Shown: positions 8,271-17,309 of the stretch, in pieces
How positions within the stretch are numbered: the first letter of the stretch is position 1
How the letters are laid out: each line of letters opens with the position of its first letter
DNA from: Nocardia inohanensis NBRC 100128
GTDB taxonomy: Bacteria > Actinomycetota > Actinomycetes > Mycobacteriales > Mycobacteriaceae
Reading direction: 5' to 3'
Assembly (NCBI RefSeq): GCF_001612945.1
Contig: NZ_BDBK01000012.1
Span: 124,001-188,000 of the forward strand
Length of the DNA: 64,000 nt
Translations under genes and position numbers: made by a program
Notes under the pieces: model-generated
Told to the model about the DNA's origin: nothing
What the model saw: the letters and a program-made list of their open reading frames with translations, nothing else
The model's database searches: none

Positions 8271-9133
8271 TGGCCGCTTCGTCGTACGTGCCCGCTCCGC
8301 TGCGGCGGCTGGAGCTGCTGCGCCGGCATGTGCAGCTGTGGAAGCCGTTCGACGCGTTGGGTTTCGTGCTCGGCTTCGTATGGCAGGTGCTGTCCTCTAT
8401 TCCACTTACACTGCGCCACTATCGATCCCAGGTGATGCTGACGCTGACCGATATGACCTGGGGTCGCGGTTCGGTCATCGTGGGTGGCGGCACCGCGGCG
8501 GTCATGGTGGTGATGGGCGCGGCCATCGGGGCGTCCATCGGCATCGAGGCCTACAGCACGCTGAACATGGTGGCGCTCGGGCAGATCAGCGGGCTGGTGT
8601 CGGCTTTCGCCAATACCCGGGAGCTCGCGCCGATCGCGGCGGGAGTCGGGTTCGCGGCGCAGGCCGGGTGCCGGATGACCGCCGAGATCGGGTCCATGCG
8701 CATCTCCGAGGAGATCGACGCCATCGAATCCCTGGGCATCCGGTCGGTGCCGTTCGTGGTCACCACCCGGGTGATCGCGGCCATCGTCTCGATCGTGCCT
8801 ACCTTCCTCATCGCGCTCATCCTCAGCTACTCGGCCTCGGCGTTGATCGTGACCGTGCTGCACGGGGAACCCAGCGGCGTCTACGAGCACTACTTCACCG
8901 ATTTCCTGTTCGGCTGGGATGTGCTCGCCGCGGTGATCAAGGTGGTGGTGTTCGCGGTCGCGGTCATCCTGATCCATTGCTACCAAGGGTTTTTCGCCTA
9001 CGGCGGACCCGAGGGCGTGGGTATCGCGTCCGGACGCGCCATCCGCGCCAGCTTCGTCGCCATCATCAGCCTCGACATGGTGCTGACCCTCGCGCTGTGG
9101 GGTTTCACGTCACCGGTCACGTTCTCCGGATAA
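8270..9133 (+). CDS. yrbEB: YrbE/MlaE-type permease, second subunit
   Basis: This 287-residue MlaE-family protein has the motif TRELAPIAAGVGFAAQAGCRMTAEIGSMRISEEIDAIESLGI, matching the coupling-helix region of the first subunit, and ends with YGGPEGVGIASGRAIRAS. Its ATG overlaps the TGA of the upstream gene by one base. The paired YrbE permeases are the invariant start of actinobacterial mce operons, which import lipids such as sterols or fatty acids across the envelope. Confidence 0.94.
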   Translation: MAASSYVPAPLRRLELLRRHVQLWKPFDALGFVLGFVWQVLSSIPLTLRHYRSQVMLTLTDMTWGRGSVIVGGGTAAVMVVMGAAIGASIGIEAYSTLNMVALGQISGLVSAFANTRELAPIAAGVGFAAQAGCRMTAEIGSMRISEEIDAIESLGIRSVPFVVTTRVIAAIVSIVPTFLIALILSYSASALIVTVLHGEPSGVYEHYFTDFLFGWDVLAAVIKVVVFAVAVILIHCYQGFFAYGGPEGVGIASGRAIRASFVAIISLDMVLTLALWGFTSPVTFSG

Positions 9134-9145
9134 GGGGTTCACGCA

Positions 9146-10198
9146 GTGCCAGCTTTCGGAATGCCCGGGGTGGCGATCGGCCCGCGCGCCGCTCGCCGCG
9201 CCGGATTGGCCGCCACCGCCGTGGCGGTCACGGGATTGCTTGTCTGGCAGGCGATTCCGGACACACCCGACCAGCGCGGGATATCGGTGACGGTGCTGAC
9301 CGAACAGATCGGGACCGGCATCGAACGCGGCAGCGAGGTGCGCTTCGGCGGGGTTCGTGTGGGGTCGGTGACCGGGATCGAGCGGGAGGCGACGGGGCGG
9401 CAGCGGTTGCGGCTGCGGCTGGATCGCGCCGACTCGGCCGGGCTCACCGACGCCCTGTCGCTGGATTACGCGCCCGGGAATCTGTTCGGCATCAGCGAGG
9501 TGGTGCTGGCGGCCGGGACCGGCGGCACACCCCTGACCGAGGCCGCGGTGGTTGACCTGACCGGCGCCAATGCCGCCCGGGCGGTGGACGCCACCATCGC
9601 CACGCTGCTGAAATCGCTGGGGCAGTTCACCGATCAGGTGCTGACGCCGCAGCTCACCACGCTGCTGGGGCGGATCGCCACCGACACTCATGCTTTCGCG
9701 CCGCTGGTGCAGACCATCGTGGCCACCGCGCAGGCCGTCGCCGATACCCAGCGGCTGTCCTCGTCGCTGCTGCTGGAGCGCTACGGGACGACCTTGCAGG
9801 GGGTGCCGCCCACGGCGCGCGGGCTGGTGGCGTTGCTCAACGGGCCGTTCAGCAACGAGTACTTCGGGCAGCCGGGCAAGGTGGAGAAGTTCGACGCCAA
9901 TGTGAACATGATCAAGGACGATCTGTTCGGCGCTGCCGTCCGCGTGCTGGATACGGGGCAGGCGCACTACTCCGGATTCCTCGACCTGCTCGCGCCGCTG
10001 CTGTCGGCCTTGTCGCGCACGGTGCCGACACCCGAGAAGTCCGAAGCGGATCTGGCCGAGTTGTTGCGCCGGCTCGATGCCGCGTTGCCGGACAACGGCT
10101 CCGGTCCCACGCTGACCGTGGCATTGCAGGCGGTGCCCGGGGTCGCGCAGCCACTGGCGGCCATGCTGGGCACGAACGCGCCCGGGGGTGCGCGATGA
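9146..10198 (+). CDS. mceA: Mce family protein MceA
   Basis: This 350-residue protein has one N-terminal transmembrane segment (about residues 20-38), an MCE domain (about 48-125, with GSEVRFGGVRVGSVTGIE), and a helical region containing the Mce-specific NEYFGQPGKVEKFDANVNM. It should be anchored in the membrane and project its MCE ring and helical needle into the periplasm. GTG 9146 is preceded by AAGGGG. The stop overlaps mceB by 4 nt. Confidence 0.93.
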   Translation: MPAFGMPGVAIGPRAARRAGLAATAVAVTGLLVWQAIPDTPDQRGISVTVLTEQIGTGIERGSEVRFGGVRVGSVTGIEREATGRQRLRLRLDRADSAGLTDALSLDYAPGNLFGISEVVLAAGTGGTPLTEAAVVDLTGANAARAVDATIATLLKSLGQFTDQVLTPQLTTLLGRIATDTHAFAPLVQTIVATAQAVADTQRLSSSLLLERYGTTLQGVPPTARGLVALLNGPFSNEYFGQPGKVEKFDANVNMIKDDLFGAAVRVLDTGQAHYSGFLDLLAPLLSALSRTVPTPEKSEADLAELLRRLDAALPDNGSGPTLTVALQAVPGVAQPLAAMLGTNAPGGAR

Positions 10199-11193
10199 AA
10201 TCGATTCCCGCTCTGTTGACCCGGATCGCCTTGTTCGCGACGGTCATGCTGCTGCTGCTCTACGGGACGTTTCAGGCGCTCCAGCGGCCCGTGGACGACA
10301 CGCGCACGTACACCGCGCTTTTCACCGATGCGAACGGGCTGCGCTCCGGAAACGATGTGCGGCTCTTCGGGGTTCGGGTGGGCAAGGTGCTCGGCATCTC
10401 GCTGTCGGGTGATCGGGCGCGGGTGCGGTTCACCGCGCGCACCGATCTGACCATGTTCGCCAACAACACCCTGGCCATCCGCTATCAAAGCCTCACCGGG
10501 CAGCGCTATCTCGATATCCAGCAGGCCGAAGCACCCGCCGGTTCCGTGGATCCGGCGCAGACCATCGGCGTCGAGCACACCGTGCCCGCCTTCGACATCA
10601 CCACGCTGTTCAACGGCCTGCAACCGGTGCTGGCCGAACTCACGCCCGCGGATCTGAACCAGTTCGCCACCAGCCTGCTCGGGGTGATCGAGGGTGACGG
10701 CACCGGGCTGGGGCCCGCGCTCGATGCCATCGAGCAGCTCAGCCGGTACACCACCGACCGGCAGGCATTGCTGTCCACGCTGATTCGCAATATGTCCGCC
10801 GTCGCCGAGACCATCGGCGGGCGGTCCGGCAATGCCATGGTGATGATGACGCGCCTCACCGACCTGTTCAGCACATTGCAGGAGCGCATCGACGGACTGA
10901 TCGACTTCAGCGTCACCATTCCCCCGGTGCTCGACCCCGCCACGCGGCTGCTGCGCACGCTCGGATTCACCGGAGACCCGAACCCGGACGTGGACAACCT
11001 GATTCGCGCGGCCATTCCCGACTCCGCGCAGGCGGCGGCGACGCTGCGGCAGGTGCCCGCGCTACTGCAATCGCTGACGGCCGCGATTCCGGCGGCCGGC
11101 ACCGGCCCGGCTTGCTCACACGGGGAGGCGGCCGCGCCCGCGCCGCTGCGGGTGCTCATCGGCGGACAAAGGATCGCGCTGTGCAACGGATGA
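10195..11193 (+). CDS. mceB: Mce family protein MceB
   Basis: The 332-residue Mce subunit has an N-terminal hydrophobic anchor (ALFATVMLLLLYGTF), an MCE domain with GLRSGNDVRLFGVRVGKVLGI, and a long helical C-terminal part ending with a Cys-containing segment (PACSHG...IALCNG). It is translationally coupled to mceA (ATGA) and overlaps mceC. It is part of the hetero-hexameric Mce conduit. No sign of truncation: the length is normal for MceB. Confidence 0.92.
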   Translation: MKSIPALLTRIALFATVMLLLLYGTFQALQRPVDDTRTYTALFTDANGLRSGNDVRLFGVRVGKVLGISLSGDRARVRFTARTDLTMFANNTLAIRYQSLTGQRYLDIQQAEAPAGSVDPAQTIGVEHTVPAFDITTLFNGLQPVLAELTPADLNQFATSLLGVIEGDGTGLGPALDAIEQLSRYTTDRQALLSTLIRNMSAVAETIGGRSGNAMVMMTRLTDLFSTLQERIDGLIDFSVTIPPVLDPATRLLRTLGFTGDPNPDVDNLIRAAIPDSAQAAATLRQVPALLQSLTAAIPAAGTGPACSHGEAAAPAPLRVLIGGQRIALCNG

Positions 11194-12179
11194 TCGAACT
11201 GCTTACCCGCCCGCTGCGCCGCCGTTCCGGGCCACCGCCGGATGACGCCGCCCAGCGGCGGCTCGATATCCGCTGGGGTGCTCTGGGTTTGGCGGCGATC
11301 GTCGCGGCCGCCATCGCTATCACCGTGGTGTCGACCGTGCAGCTCGGGGTCGGCACCTATACCGCGTATCTCACCGACGCCTCCGCATTGCGGGTCGGCG
11401 ACGAGGTGCGGCTGGCGGGAGTGACGGTCGGCCAGGTGAAGTCCATCGACCTGGAGGCGGATCGGGTGCGGATGCGGTTCACCGTGGACGACGAGGTGTT
11501 CCTGGGCGAGGGCACGACCCTGGACGTCCGGATGCTGACCATTGTCGGCGGCCACTATCTGGCGGTGCGGCCTGCCGGTGACAAACCGTTGGGCCGCAAG
11601 CCGATTCCCGCCGATCACGTCGTTCTGCCCTACAGCCTGCCCCGGATCTTCCAGGACGCGGTGCGGCCGGTGGAGCAGCTCGACGGAGATGTGTTGCGCC
11701 GCAATCTGGACGCGCTCGCCCAGGCGGTCGACGGCAGCCCCGACGGCTTCCGGCGCATGGTCACGGCGGTGGACACCGTGGTCGGGCTGCTGGCCCAGCA
11801 GAACCAGCAGGTTTCCCTCGCCCTGTCGGTATCCGACGAGTATCTGAGCGCCCTGGCCGCGAACAAGTCCGTGGTGGGCAAGCTCATCGCCCGGTTCCGG
11901 ATTCTGGAAACGCTGGTGGAGAACAACAAGGTCGCGGTCGGTTCCGCGCTGGACAATCTCGCGACCGTGCTGAGTCAGGCCGCGCCGCTGGCGCGCGGGT
12001 GGACCGGCACCGCGAAGGAGCCCGCGCAGGTGCTGGCCGACACCATTCCGAAGCTCGACGAACTCGGGGCCAAGCTGGGCGCCCTCCTGGATTCCCTGCG
12101 CACGTTCGGCGAACGGCTGCAATCCCTCGGCGCGCCCGCCCCGGCGGTGTGCGTCCCGACGCCCGCAAGGAGTTGCTGA
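11181..12179 (+). CDS. mceC: Mce family protein MceC
   Basis: The 332-residue Mce subunit has an anchor (LGLAAIVAAAIAITVVSTV), an MCE domain with ALRVGDEVRLAGVTVGQVKSIDLE, and a helical C-terminal region rich in Leu and Ala. GTG 11181 has AAAGGA 7 nt upstream; ATG 11190, which overlaps the mceB stop as ATGA, is the alternative and would remove three residues. It ends at 12179, sharing one base with mceD. Confidence 0.9.
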   Translation: MQRMIELLTRPLRRRSGPPPDDAAQRRLDIRWGALGLAAIVAAAIAITVVSTVQLGVGTYTAYLTDASALRVGDEVRLAGVTVGQVKSIDLEADRVRMRFTVDDEVFLGEGTTLDVRMLTIVGGHYLAVRPAGDKPLGRKPIPADHVVLPYSLPRIFQDAVRPVEQLDGDVLRRNLDALAQAVDGSPDGFRRMVTAVDTVVGLLAQQNQQVSLALSVSDEYLSALAANKSVVGKLIARFRILETLVENNKVAVGSALDNLATVLSQAAPLARGWTGTAKEPAQVLADTIPKLDELGAKLGALLDSLRTFGERLQSLGAPAPAVCVPTPARSC

Positions 12180-13282
12180 TGCTCGCCCGGCTCTTCGCCT
12201 CTCGCGCTTTCCTGTCCCTGAGCGTCATCGCGCTGCTGCTTATCGCCGCGGTCGCCGGCTATCACGTGGCACGCCCGAAGCCCGCCATGCGCGGCTACTG
12301 CGCCGAAATGCCCGACGCCATCGGGCTTTACGAGGGCAGCGACGTCACCATCATGGGGGTGCGGGTGGGTTCGGTGACTCGTATCCAGCCGCACGGTGCG
12401 ACCGCGCGCGTCGAATTCGAGATCCCGGCCGGCCGCCGCCTGCCGCTCGACGCCGGCGCGACCACCCTCGCCGATTCGCTCATCGCCGACCGCAAACTCG
12501 CCCTCATCGGCGCGGAACCCGCAGGGCCCGGCTGGGATTCGAACCGCTGCCTGACCGACACCGCCACGCCCAAAAGCCTCAGCGAGACGTTCGCGGCGCT
12601 GGCCGGACTCGCCGAGCAGCTCACCGGTACCGGCGAACCGGGTCAGCCGAACGCCCTGGCGCGCGGATTGACCTCGGCCAACGCAATGTCGGCGGGGACC
12701 GGGGAACAGATCAACGCCGTCATCCACCGCCTCGGCACGGTACTGAACTCCCCCGACGCCGCCATCGGACATCTCGGCGCGCTGCTGGACGGGCTCGCCT
12801 CGCTCGCCCACAGCGCCGCCACCTACTGGCCGGAGATCAAGGACATGCTCACCCGACTGGCCCCCGCCCTCGACGCGGTCAACAACACGACGGTGCCGCC
12901 GGTGCTGACCGTGATGCGCGAACTACGCGACATATTGCCCGCGCTCAACGACCTCACCGTCATGTTCGGCGGGCCGCTCCTGCGCAAGCTCGAATCGACG
13001 CAGAACCTGCCGGAATTGATCCGATCCGGCGTCGGTTCGCTGACCGGCCTGATCGAACTGATCCCGGGTCTCGGGACGGCGTTCACGCGCATGGTCGATC
13101 CGGCGACGGGCGCGGTGTCCGTGGCGTATTCCCTTCCGGCCGTGGCCCTTCCGCAAGGAGCGGCCGAACCGGTGTGCGCGGCGGTGAACGCGCTCAGCCC
13201 CGGCAGCTGCGCCGACGCCGGGACAGGACTGGTCAACATCCCGCTCGCGCAACTAGTCCTGGCTGCCGGTGGTGCGCAGTGA
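12179..13282 (+). CDS. mceD: Mce family protein MceD
   Basis: The 367-residue Mce subunit has an N-terminal hydrophobic segment (SLSVIALLLIAAVAGYHV), an MCE domain with LYEGSDVTIMGVRVGSVTRIQ, and a helical region with LIELIPGLGTAFTRMVDP. AAGGAG lies 6 nt before ATG 12179. Its TGA overlaps a GTG that opens the first of two coupled micro-ORFs, rather than the start of mceE as in ordinary mce operons. Confidence 0.92.
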   Translation: MLARLFASRAFLSLSVIALLLIAAVAGYHVARPKPAMRGYCAEMPDAIGLYEGSDVTIMGVRVGSVTRIQPHGATARVEFEIPAGRRLPLDAGATTLADSLIADRKLALIGAEPAGPGWDSNRCLTDTATPKSLSETFAALAGLAEQLTGTGEPGQPNALARGLTSANAMSAGTGEQINAVIHRLGTVLNSPDAAIGHLGALLDGLASLAHSAATYWPEIKDMLTRLAPALDAVNNTTVPPVLTVMRELRDILPALNDLTVMFGGPLLRKLESTQNLPELIRSGVGSLTGLIELIPGLGTAFTRMVDPATGAVSVAYSLPAVALPQGAAEPVCAAVNALSPGSCADAGTGLVNIPLAQLVLAAGGAQ

Positions 13283-13374
13283 ACCAGCAACGACCGACCC
13301 ACCGCACGGAGACCTCGGGCGGGGCGAATGTGCCCACCGCGCAACTCGTTCACCCGATCGGAAGTGCGCGATGA
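13279..13374 (+). CDS. 31-residue micro-ORF 1 between mceD and mceE
   Basis: GTG 13279 overlaps the mceD stop (GTGA) and the frame ends at TGA 13374, whose first two bases belong to the next ORF's ATG. The product begins MNQQRPTHRTET and ends LVHPIGSAR; it is hydrophilic, basic and has no signal or membrane segment. It is 31 residues long, exactly like the following ORF, and 18 of 31 residues agree between the two by hand alignment. It could be a true microprotein or a translational relay that carries ribosomes from mceD to mceE. No known family was recognised. Confidence 0.5.
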   Translation: MNQQRPTHRTETSGGANVPTAQLVHPIGSAR

Positions 13375-13462
13375 GACAACAACAACCCACCGTGCGCATG
13401 CGGTCCTCGGACCGGGCGAATGTGGCCACGGCGCAACCGGTTCACACCAGCGGAGGTGCGCG
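13279..13462 (+). repeat. tandem repeat, two 92-bp units
   Basis: Units 13279-13370 and 13371-13462 align without gaps with about three quarters identical bases (69 of 92 by hand). Each unit carries start codon, 30 codons and the GTGCGCG that precedes the next start. A 92-bp period shifts frame by one base per unit, which is exactly what gives the 4-nt overlaps. Confidence 0.8.
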
Positions 13463-13466
13463 ATGA
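13371..13466 (+). CDS. 31-residue micro-ORF 2 between mceD and mceE
   Basis: ATG 13371 overlaps the stop of micro-ORF 1 (ATGA) and its TGA overlaps the mceE start codon (ATGA at 13463-13466). The product begins MRQQQPTVRMRSSD and ends VHTSGGAR. It shares MxQQxPT, ANVxTAQxVH and a GxAR ending with micro-ORF 1. GGAGG at 13452-13456, inside its 3' end, would serve as the Shine-Dalgarno sequence of mceE. Expression as a peptide is unproven. Confidence 0.5.
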   Translation: MRQQQPTVRMRSSDRANVATAQPVHTSGGAR

Positions 13467-14488
13467 GGTGGCGGCTTCCTGCTCGACTCACGGTGGCCTC
13501 CGCGCTGGTGCTGACGCTCGGCGGGTGCACGTTCGACCCGGCGGCGGTGCCGGTGCCGGGCGCATCGGTCTCGGGGCGCACTTATCCGCTGCATATCGTG
13601 TTCGCGAATGCATTGAACCTGCCGCCGGGCGCGAAGGTGCAGGCCGACGGTGTCGAGGTCGGGAACCTGACGGGGGTGCACGTCACCGAGACCACGACCA
13701 CGGACGGGAAGGCCGGGCGCGGCTATGTCGTTGCCGATATCCGGATCCGGGAGGGTGTGCGACTGCCCGAGGATGTGAATGTCGAACTGCGGCAGACCAC
13801 TCCGCTCGGCGACGTGCATATCGCGGTGACCACGCCGCCGCGCAGTACCGCTCCCCCGCTCGCGCCCGGCGCGACCGTTCCGATGAGCCGGACGACGCGC
13901 GCGCCGCAGGTGGAGGACACCATGGCGGGGCTGGCGACGGCGCTGGGCAGTGGGGCGGTGACCGATATCCAGGACACCGTGCGACAGCTCAATGCCGTAC
14001 TGCCCGCCGATCCGCACGAGACCGCCCGCACCTTCGGCGTGATCGGCACCGACCTCACCGATGTGGCGGGCGACCTGCACAGCCTCGACCAAATGCTCGA
14101 CGGGCTGACCTCCGTCACCGGCGTCGGCACGGAGCTGCTGCCCACGCTTCAGCCGATGCTCACCGACGACGGCACCGAGCATCTGGTCGCGACCACGCAG
14201 GCGGTGATCAATGTGTTCCTCATGTTCTCGGCCATGGGGCCGTTGGCGCACAGTGCGCTGTACCTCGCGCCGACCGTGGCCGCCTCCGATGAGCTGGCGC
14301 GCGCCTTCGTCCCCATGCTGCTCGGCGCGCGGCCCCTGGATCTGTCCTCGGCCTCCAATCTCGCCCGGGCCAATGCGCTGATCCGCGACAAGCTCATCCC
14401 GTTCGCCCAGCATCCGGCGGTGAACATCACCACCGATCAAACCGACCGCGTGCTCGACACCCTGCGCATGATCGGAGTGGTGAAATGA
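13463..14488 (+). CDS. mceE: Mce family lipoprotein MceE (LprK type)
   Basis: The 341-residue Mce subunit has a lipoprotein signal: positively charged start, hydrophobic stretch and lipobox LGGC with Cys22. The MCE domain follows (ALNLPPGAKVQADGVEVGNLTGV). MceE is the lipid-anchored member of each Mce set. The start is set by GGAGG 6 nt upstream and by the 4-nt overlap with micro-ORF 2. It is coupled to mceF by another ATGA overlap. Confidence 0.94.
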   Translation: MRWRLPARLTVASALVLTLGGCTFDPAAVPVPGASVSGRTYPLHIVFANALNLPPGAKVQADGVEVGNLTGVHVTETTTTDGKAGRGYVVADIRIREGVRLPEDVNVELRQTTPLGDVHIAVTTPPRSTAPPLAPGATVPMSRTTRAPQVEDTMAGLATALGSGAVTDIQDTVRQLNAVLPADPHETARTFGVIGTDLTDVAGDLHSLDQMLDGLTSVTGVGTELLPTLQPMLTDDGTEHLVATTQAVINVFLMFSAMGPLAHSALYLAPTVAASDELARAFVPMLLGARPLDLSSASNLARANALIRDKLIPFAQHPAVNITTDQTDRVLDTLRMIGVVK

Positions 14489-15480
14489 CCGACGAAGCAA
14501 CGACATTCCGGCCGCGGCGCATCCAGCCCGCCTCGGTGGCCTCGCTGGGGGCGATCGCGGCGGTGCTGCTGATCGGGGCCGGTTACCTGACCTTCGGGTT
14601 GCTGAGATTCGATCCGCTGGGCGAGCACACCGACGCCCGGCTGCTGCTGCTCGACTCCGGCACGGTCGGCCCTCGAACGCCGGTGCTGCTCACCGGAATC
14701 GAGGTCGGCGAGGTCACCGCCGTGCACAAGGTGACCGACGGGGTCGAGGTCCAGTTCCGGCTCGACGGGGAGTATCGGGTTCCGGCGGCCAGTGCGGTCC
14801 GCATCGAGAACCTGTCGGCCTTGGGCGAGCCCTATATCGAGTTCCGGCCTACCTCCGAAGCCGGGCCCTACGTCGCCGACGGTCAGCTGCTCGACCTCCG
14901 GAAGACGCGCGCGCCCACCCGCATTCCCGAACTGGCCACCAAGGTCGTCGCCGTGGTGAACCAGTTCGACCCGAAAACGATTACCGGGCTGGTGAATACG
15001 TTCGATCAGGCGCTCGCGGGCACCGAGAGCGAAGTGCCGCGGCTGGAGCGAGCCAACAAGCTGCTGGCGGCCACCATTCTCAGCCGCACCGACGTGTTGC
15101 GGCGGTTGCTGACCGATCTACAGACCGCCGGGGCCGATATGGACTGGGCCGGACCGGGATTGGCCGAATCCGGTCCGTACTGGGGACTGCTCGGCGAACG
15201 GCTGGACCAGCTGATCAGTACCGCCTCCGGGATCTTCGAGGTCGGGAACGCGCCGGCCGACTACCTGAACGGGGACGGCATCGTGCCGTTCCTGAAACGG
15301 CTCGACGCCTTCCTGGCCGAGCACGGGCCCGAGCTCGCACCGCTGGTTCCAGCGCTGCGGCCGCTGACCGATCGCGCCGTGAGCGCGGTCGCGCCACTCG
15401 ATATCTCGGCACTGATCAGCACCGCGCTCGCGGCCGTCAGTGCGGATGGAGCCGTCCGGCTCCAGCCCGGCGCCAAATAA
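14485..15480 (+). CDS. mceF: Mce family protein MceF
   Basis: The 331-residue last Mce subunit has one membrane anchor (VASLGAIAAVLLIGAGYLTFGLL), an MCE domain (LLLLDSGTVGPRTPVLLTGIEVGEVTAV), and a helical C-terminal region. It completes the yrbEA-yrbEB-mceA-mceF order. A 36-bp gap with GCAGGGGA separates it from the Mce-associated gene, so the operon probably continues. Confidence 0.93.
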   Translation: MTDEATTFRPRRIQPASVASLGAIAAVLLIGAGYLTFGLLRFDPLGEHTDARLLLLDSGTVGPRTPVLLTGIEVGEVTAVHKVTDGVEVQFRLDGEYRVPAASAVRIENLSALGEPYIEFRPTSEAGPYVADGQLLDLRKTRAPTRIPELATKVVAVVNQFDPKTITGLVNTFDQALAGTESEVPRLERANKLLAATILSRTDVLRRLLTDLQTAGADMDWAGPGLAESGPYWGLLGERLDQLISTASGIFEVGNAPADYLNGDGIVPFLKRLDAFLAEHGPELAPLVPALRPLTDRAVSAVAPLDISALISTALAAVSADGAVRLQPGAK

Positions 15481-15516
15481 TCCGTATCCGATCCATTTCC
15501 ACCGCAGGGGAATCCG

Positions 15517-16107
15517 ATGAACTCCACCGAAACCGCAATCAAGTCCGAACCCGAAACCGCTGCCGCCGTCACGGCGAAAACGCCACGCCGCCTCGACCTG
15601 CGCGTCTCCACGGTCGTCACCGCCGTCGCGGTCACCGCGCTCACGGCGTCCACCATCACCTTCGGCGCGCTGTACGCGTCCTCCCACCGTGAGCTCGCCG
15701 GTCGCGACGCACAGGCCGCCGATGCCGAGCAGGCCGAGCGCGTCGCCATGGACTATGCCGTCGGCGCATCCACCATCGACTACCGCGACACCAAGGGCTG
15801 GCTGACCAAGCTCAAAGCAGGCACCAGCACCACCCTGGCGAGCAAATTCGATGCCACCGCAACACAATTGGATCAGATCCTGCTGCCGTTGCAGTGGACC
15901 TCCAAGGCGACGCCGGTGCAGGCGGTCGTGGTGTCGGACAACGGCGGGGTGTACAAGGTGAACGCCTTCGTCGACGTCGACTCGACCAGCGTGCAGACCC
16001 CGCAGGGCGGCCGGGTCACCGTCACCTACACCGTCACCCTCGACAAGCACGACGGCTGGAAGATCACCGAGGTCGGCGGTGGCCTGGACGCGGTGCCGGC
16101 GAAGTAG
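15517..16107 (+). CDS. Mce-associated membrane protein (Mas type)
   Basis: The 196-residue protein has a charged, disordered N-terminus, one transmembrane segment (about residues 30-52) and an extracytoplasmic domain with the typical VxxDYRDTKGWLTKLKAGTSTTLASKFDAT segment and a NTF2-like ending (VTYTVTLDKHDGWKITEVGG). Proteins of this type follow mce operons and stabilise or accompany the transporter. Its TAG is immediately followed by the ATG of the DUF445 gene. Confidence 0.88.
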   Translation: MNSTETAIKSEPETAAAVTAKTPRRLDLRVSTVVTAVAVTALTASTITFGALYASSHRELAGRDAQAADAEQAERVAMDYAVGASTIDYRDTKGWLTKLKAGTSTTLASKFDATATQLDQILLPLQWTSKATPVQAVVVSDNGGVYKVNAFVDVDSTSVQTPQGGRVTVTYTVTLDKHDGWKITEVGGGLDAVPAK

Positions 16108-17295
16108 ATGTACCTATACCTGGCCATGCCGTTGCTCGCGGCGGCCATCGGCTATCTGACCAAGCTCGTCGCCGTCGAAATGCTGTTCCGGCCTTTGGAA
16201 TTCAAGGGCATACCGCCGTATCTGGGCTGGCAGGGACTGATACCGCGCTACTCCGCCCGCATGGCGACCGTCGCGGTGGATCTGATGCTGTCGCGGCTGG
16301 TGGATCCGCAGGAGATCATCGACCGCATCGACCCGCAGGAGCTGGCCCGGCACGTGCAGGAGCCCATGCTCAACGCGGTGTCGGACGTGGTCGACGAACT
16401 CATGACGCGCTACCGCCCCGGGTTGTGGGAGCTGGTGCCGCCGGCCGGACGGCACCTCATCGTGCAGCGCGTGCAGGGCGACGCGCCACGGCTCATCGCG
16501 CAGATGATGGACGACCTCAAAGAAAACGTGAACCTGGTCTTCGATCTGCGCACCATGGCAATCGACGCACTCATGCGCGACAAGGCGCTGAGTGTGCGGA
16601 TGATCCGCGAGATCGCCGCTCCCGAAATGCGATTCATCGTCCGATCGGGACTGTATTTCGGGTTCGCGCTGGGCATCGTGCAGGCCGCGGTGTGGGCGCT
16701 GACCCATTCGGCGGTGATCATGCCGTTGTTCGGGGCGTTCGTCGGATACTCGACCGACTGGCTGGCATTGCAGATGGTGTTCCGTCCGGTCCGGCCGCGC
16801 CGCTACTTCGGGATCTTCCGGTGGCAGGGGCTGTTCCACAAACGCCGCAACACCGTGGCCAGGGATTACGGCGCGCTCATCGCGAACGAGATCCTCACCC
16901 CGGCCAACATCATCGACGCCATGCTCACCGGTCCGCAATCCGATCGGCTGTTCTCCCTGCTGGAGCACGAGATCGACGACGCGCTGGACCATCACCTCGG
17001 GCTGGCGAAGCCCCTGGTGCGGTTGGCGGTCGGGGATCTGAACGCCATCAAACACGACATCATCACCATCATCCGGACCCGGCTGCCCGAATCCACCAGG
17101 GAGATAGAGCAATACACCCTCGAAGCCCTGGACGTCACCACGCTGATCGTCGAGAAGATGCGGCTGATGACCGATGAGGAGTACGAGGGACTGTTGCGAC
17201 CCGCGTTCAAACAGGACGAATGGAAGATCGTGACCGTGGGCGCGGTGCTCGGATTCCTCATCGGCGAACTACAGGTGCTGTTGCTCCTGCACTGA
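16108..17295 (+). CDS. DUF445 family membrane protein
   Basis: The 395-residue protein has a membrane segment at the N-terminus (LAMPLLAAAIGYLTKLVAVEMLF), a second one near the middle (LGIVQAAVWALTHSAVIMPLFGAFVGYSTDWLALQMVF) and a third at the C-terminus (IVTVGAVLGFLIGELQVLLLL). The repeated pattern GYxTxxxAxxMxFRP, seen before and after the first cytoplasmic or periplasmic domain, is characteristic of DUF445. It starts directly after the Mce-associated stop codon, so it is very likely translated from the mce mRNA. Its function is unknown; its place suggests a role in the transporter or in envelope organisation. Confidence 0.85.
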   Translation: MYLYLAMPLLAAAIGYLTKLVAVEMLFRPLEFKGIPPYLGWQGLIPRYSARMATVAVDLMLSRLVDPQEIIDRIDPQELARHVQEPMLNAVSDVVDELMTRYRPGLWELVPPAGRHLIVQRVQGDAPRLIAQMMDDLKENVNLVFDLRTMAIDALMRDKALSVRMIREIAAPEMRFIVRSGLYFGFALGIVQAAVWALTHSAVIMPLFGAFVGYSTDWLALQMVFRPVRPRRYFGIFRWQGLFHKRRNTVARDYGALIANEILTPANIIDAMLTGPQSDRLFSLLEHEIDDALDHHLGLAKPLVRLAVGDLNAIKHDIITIIRTRLPESTREIEQYTLEALDVTTLIVEKMRLMTDEEYEGLLRPAFKQDEWKIVTVGAVLGFLIGELQVLLLLH

Positions 17296-17309
17296 CCCGG
17301 ATATGCCGC

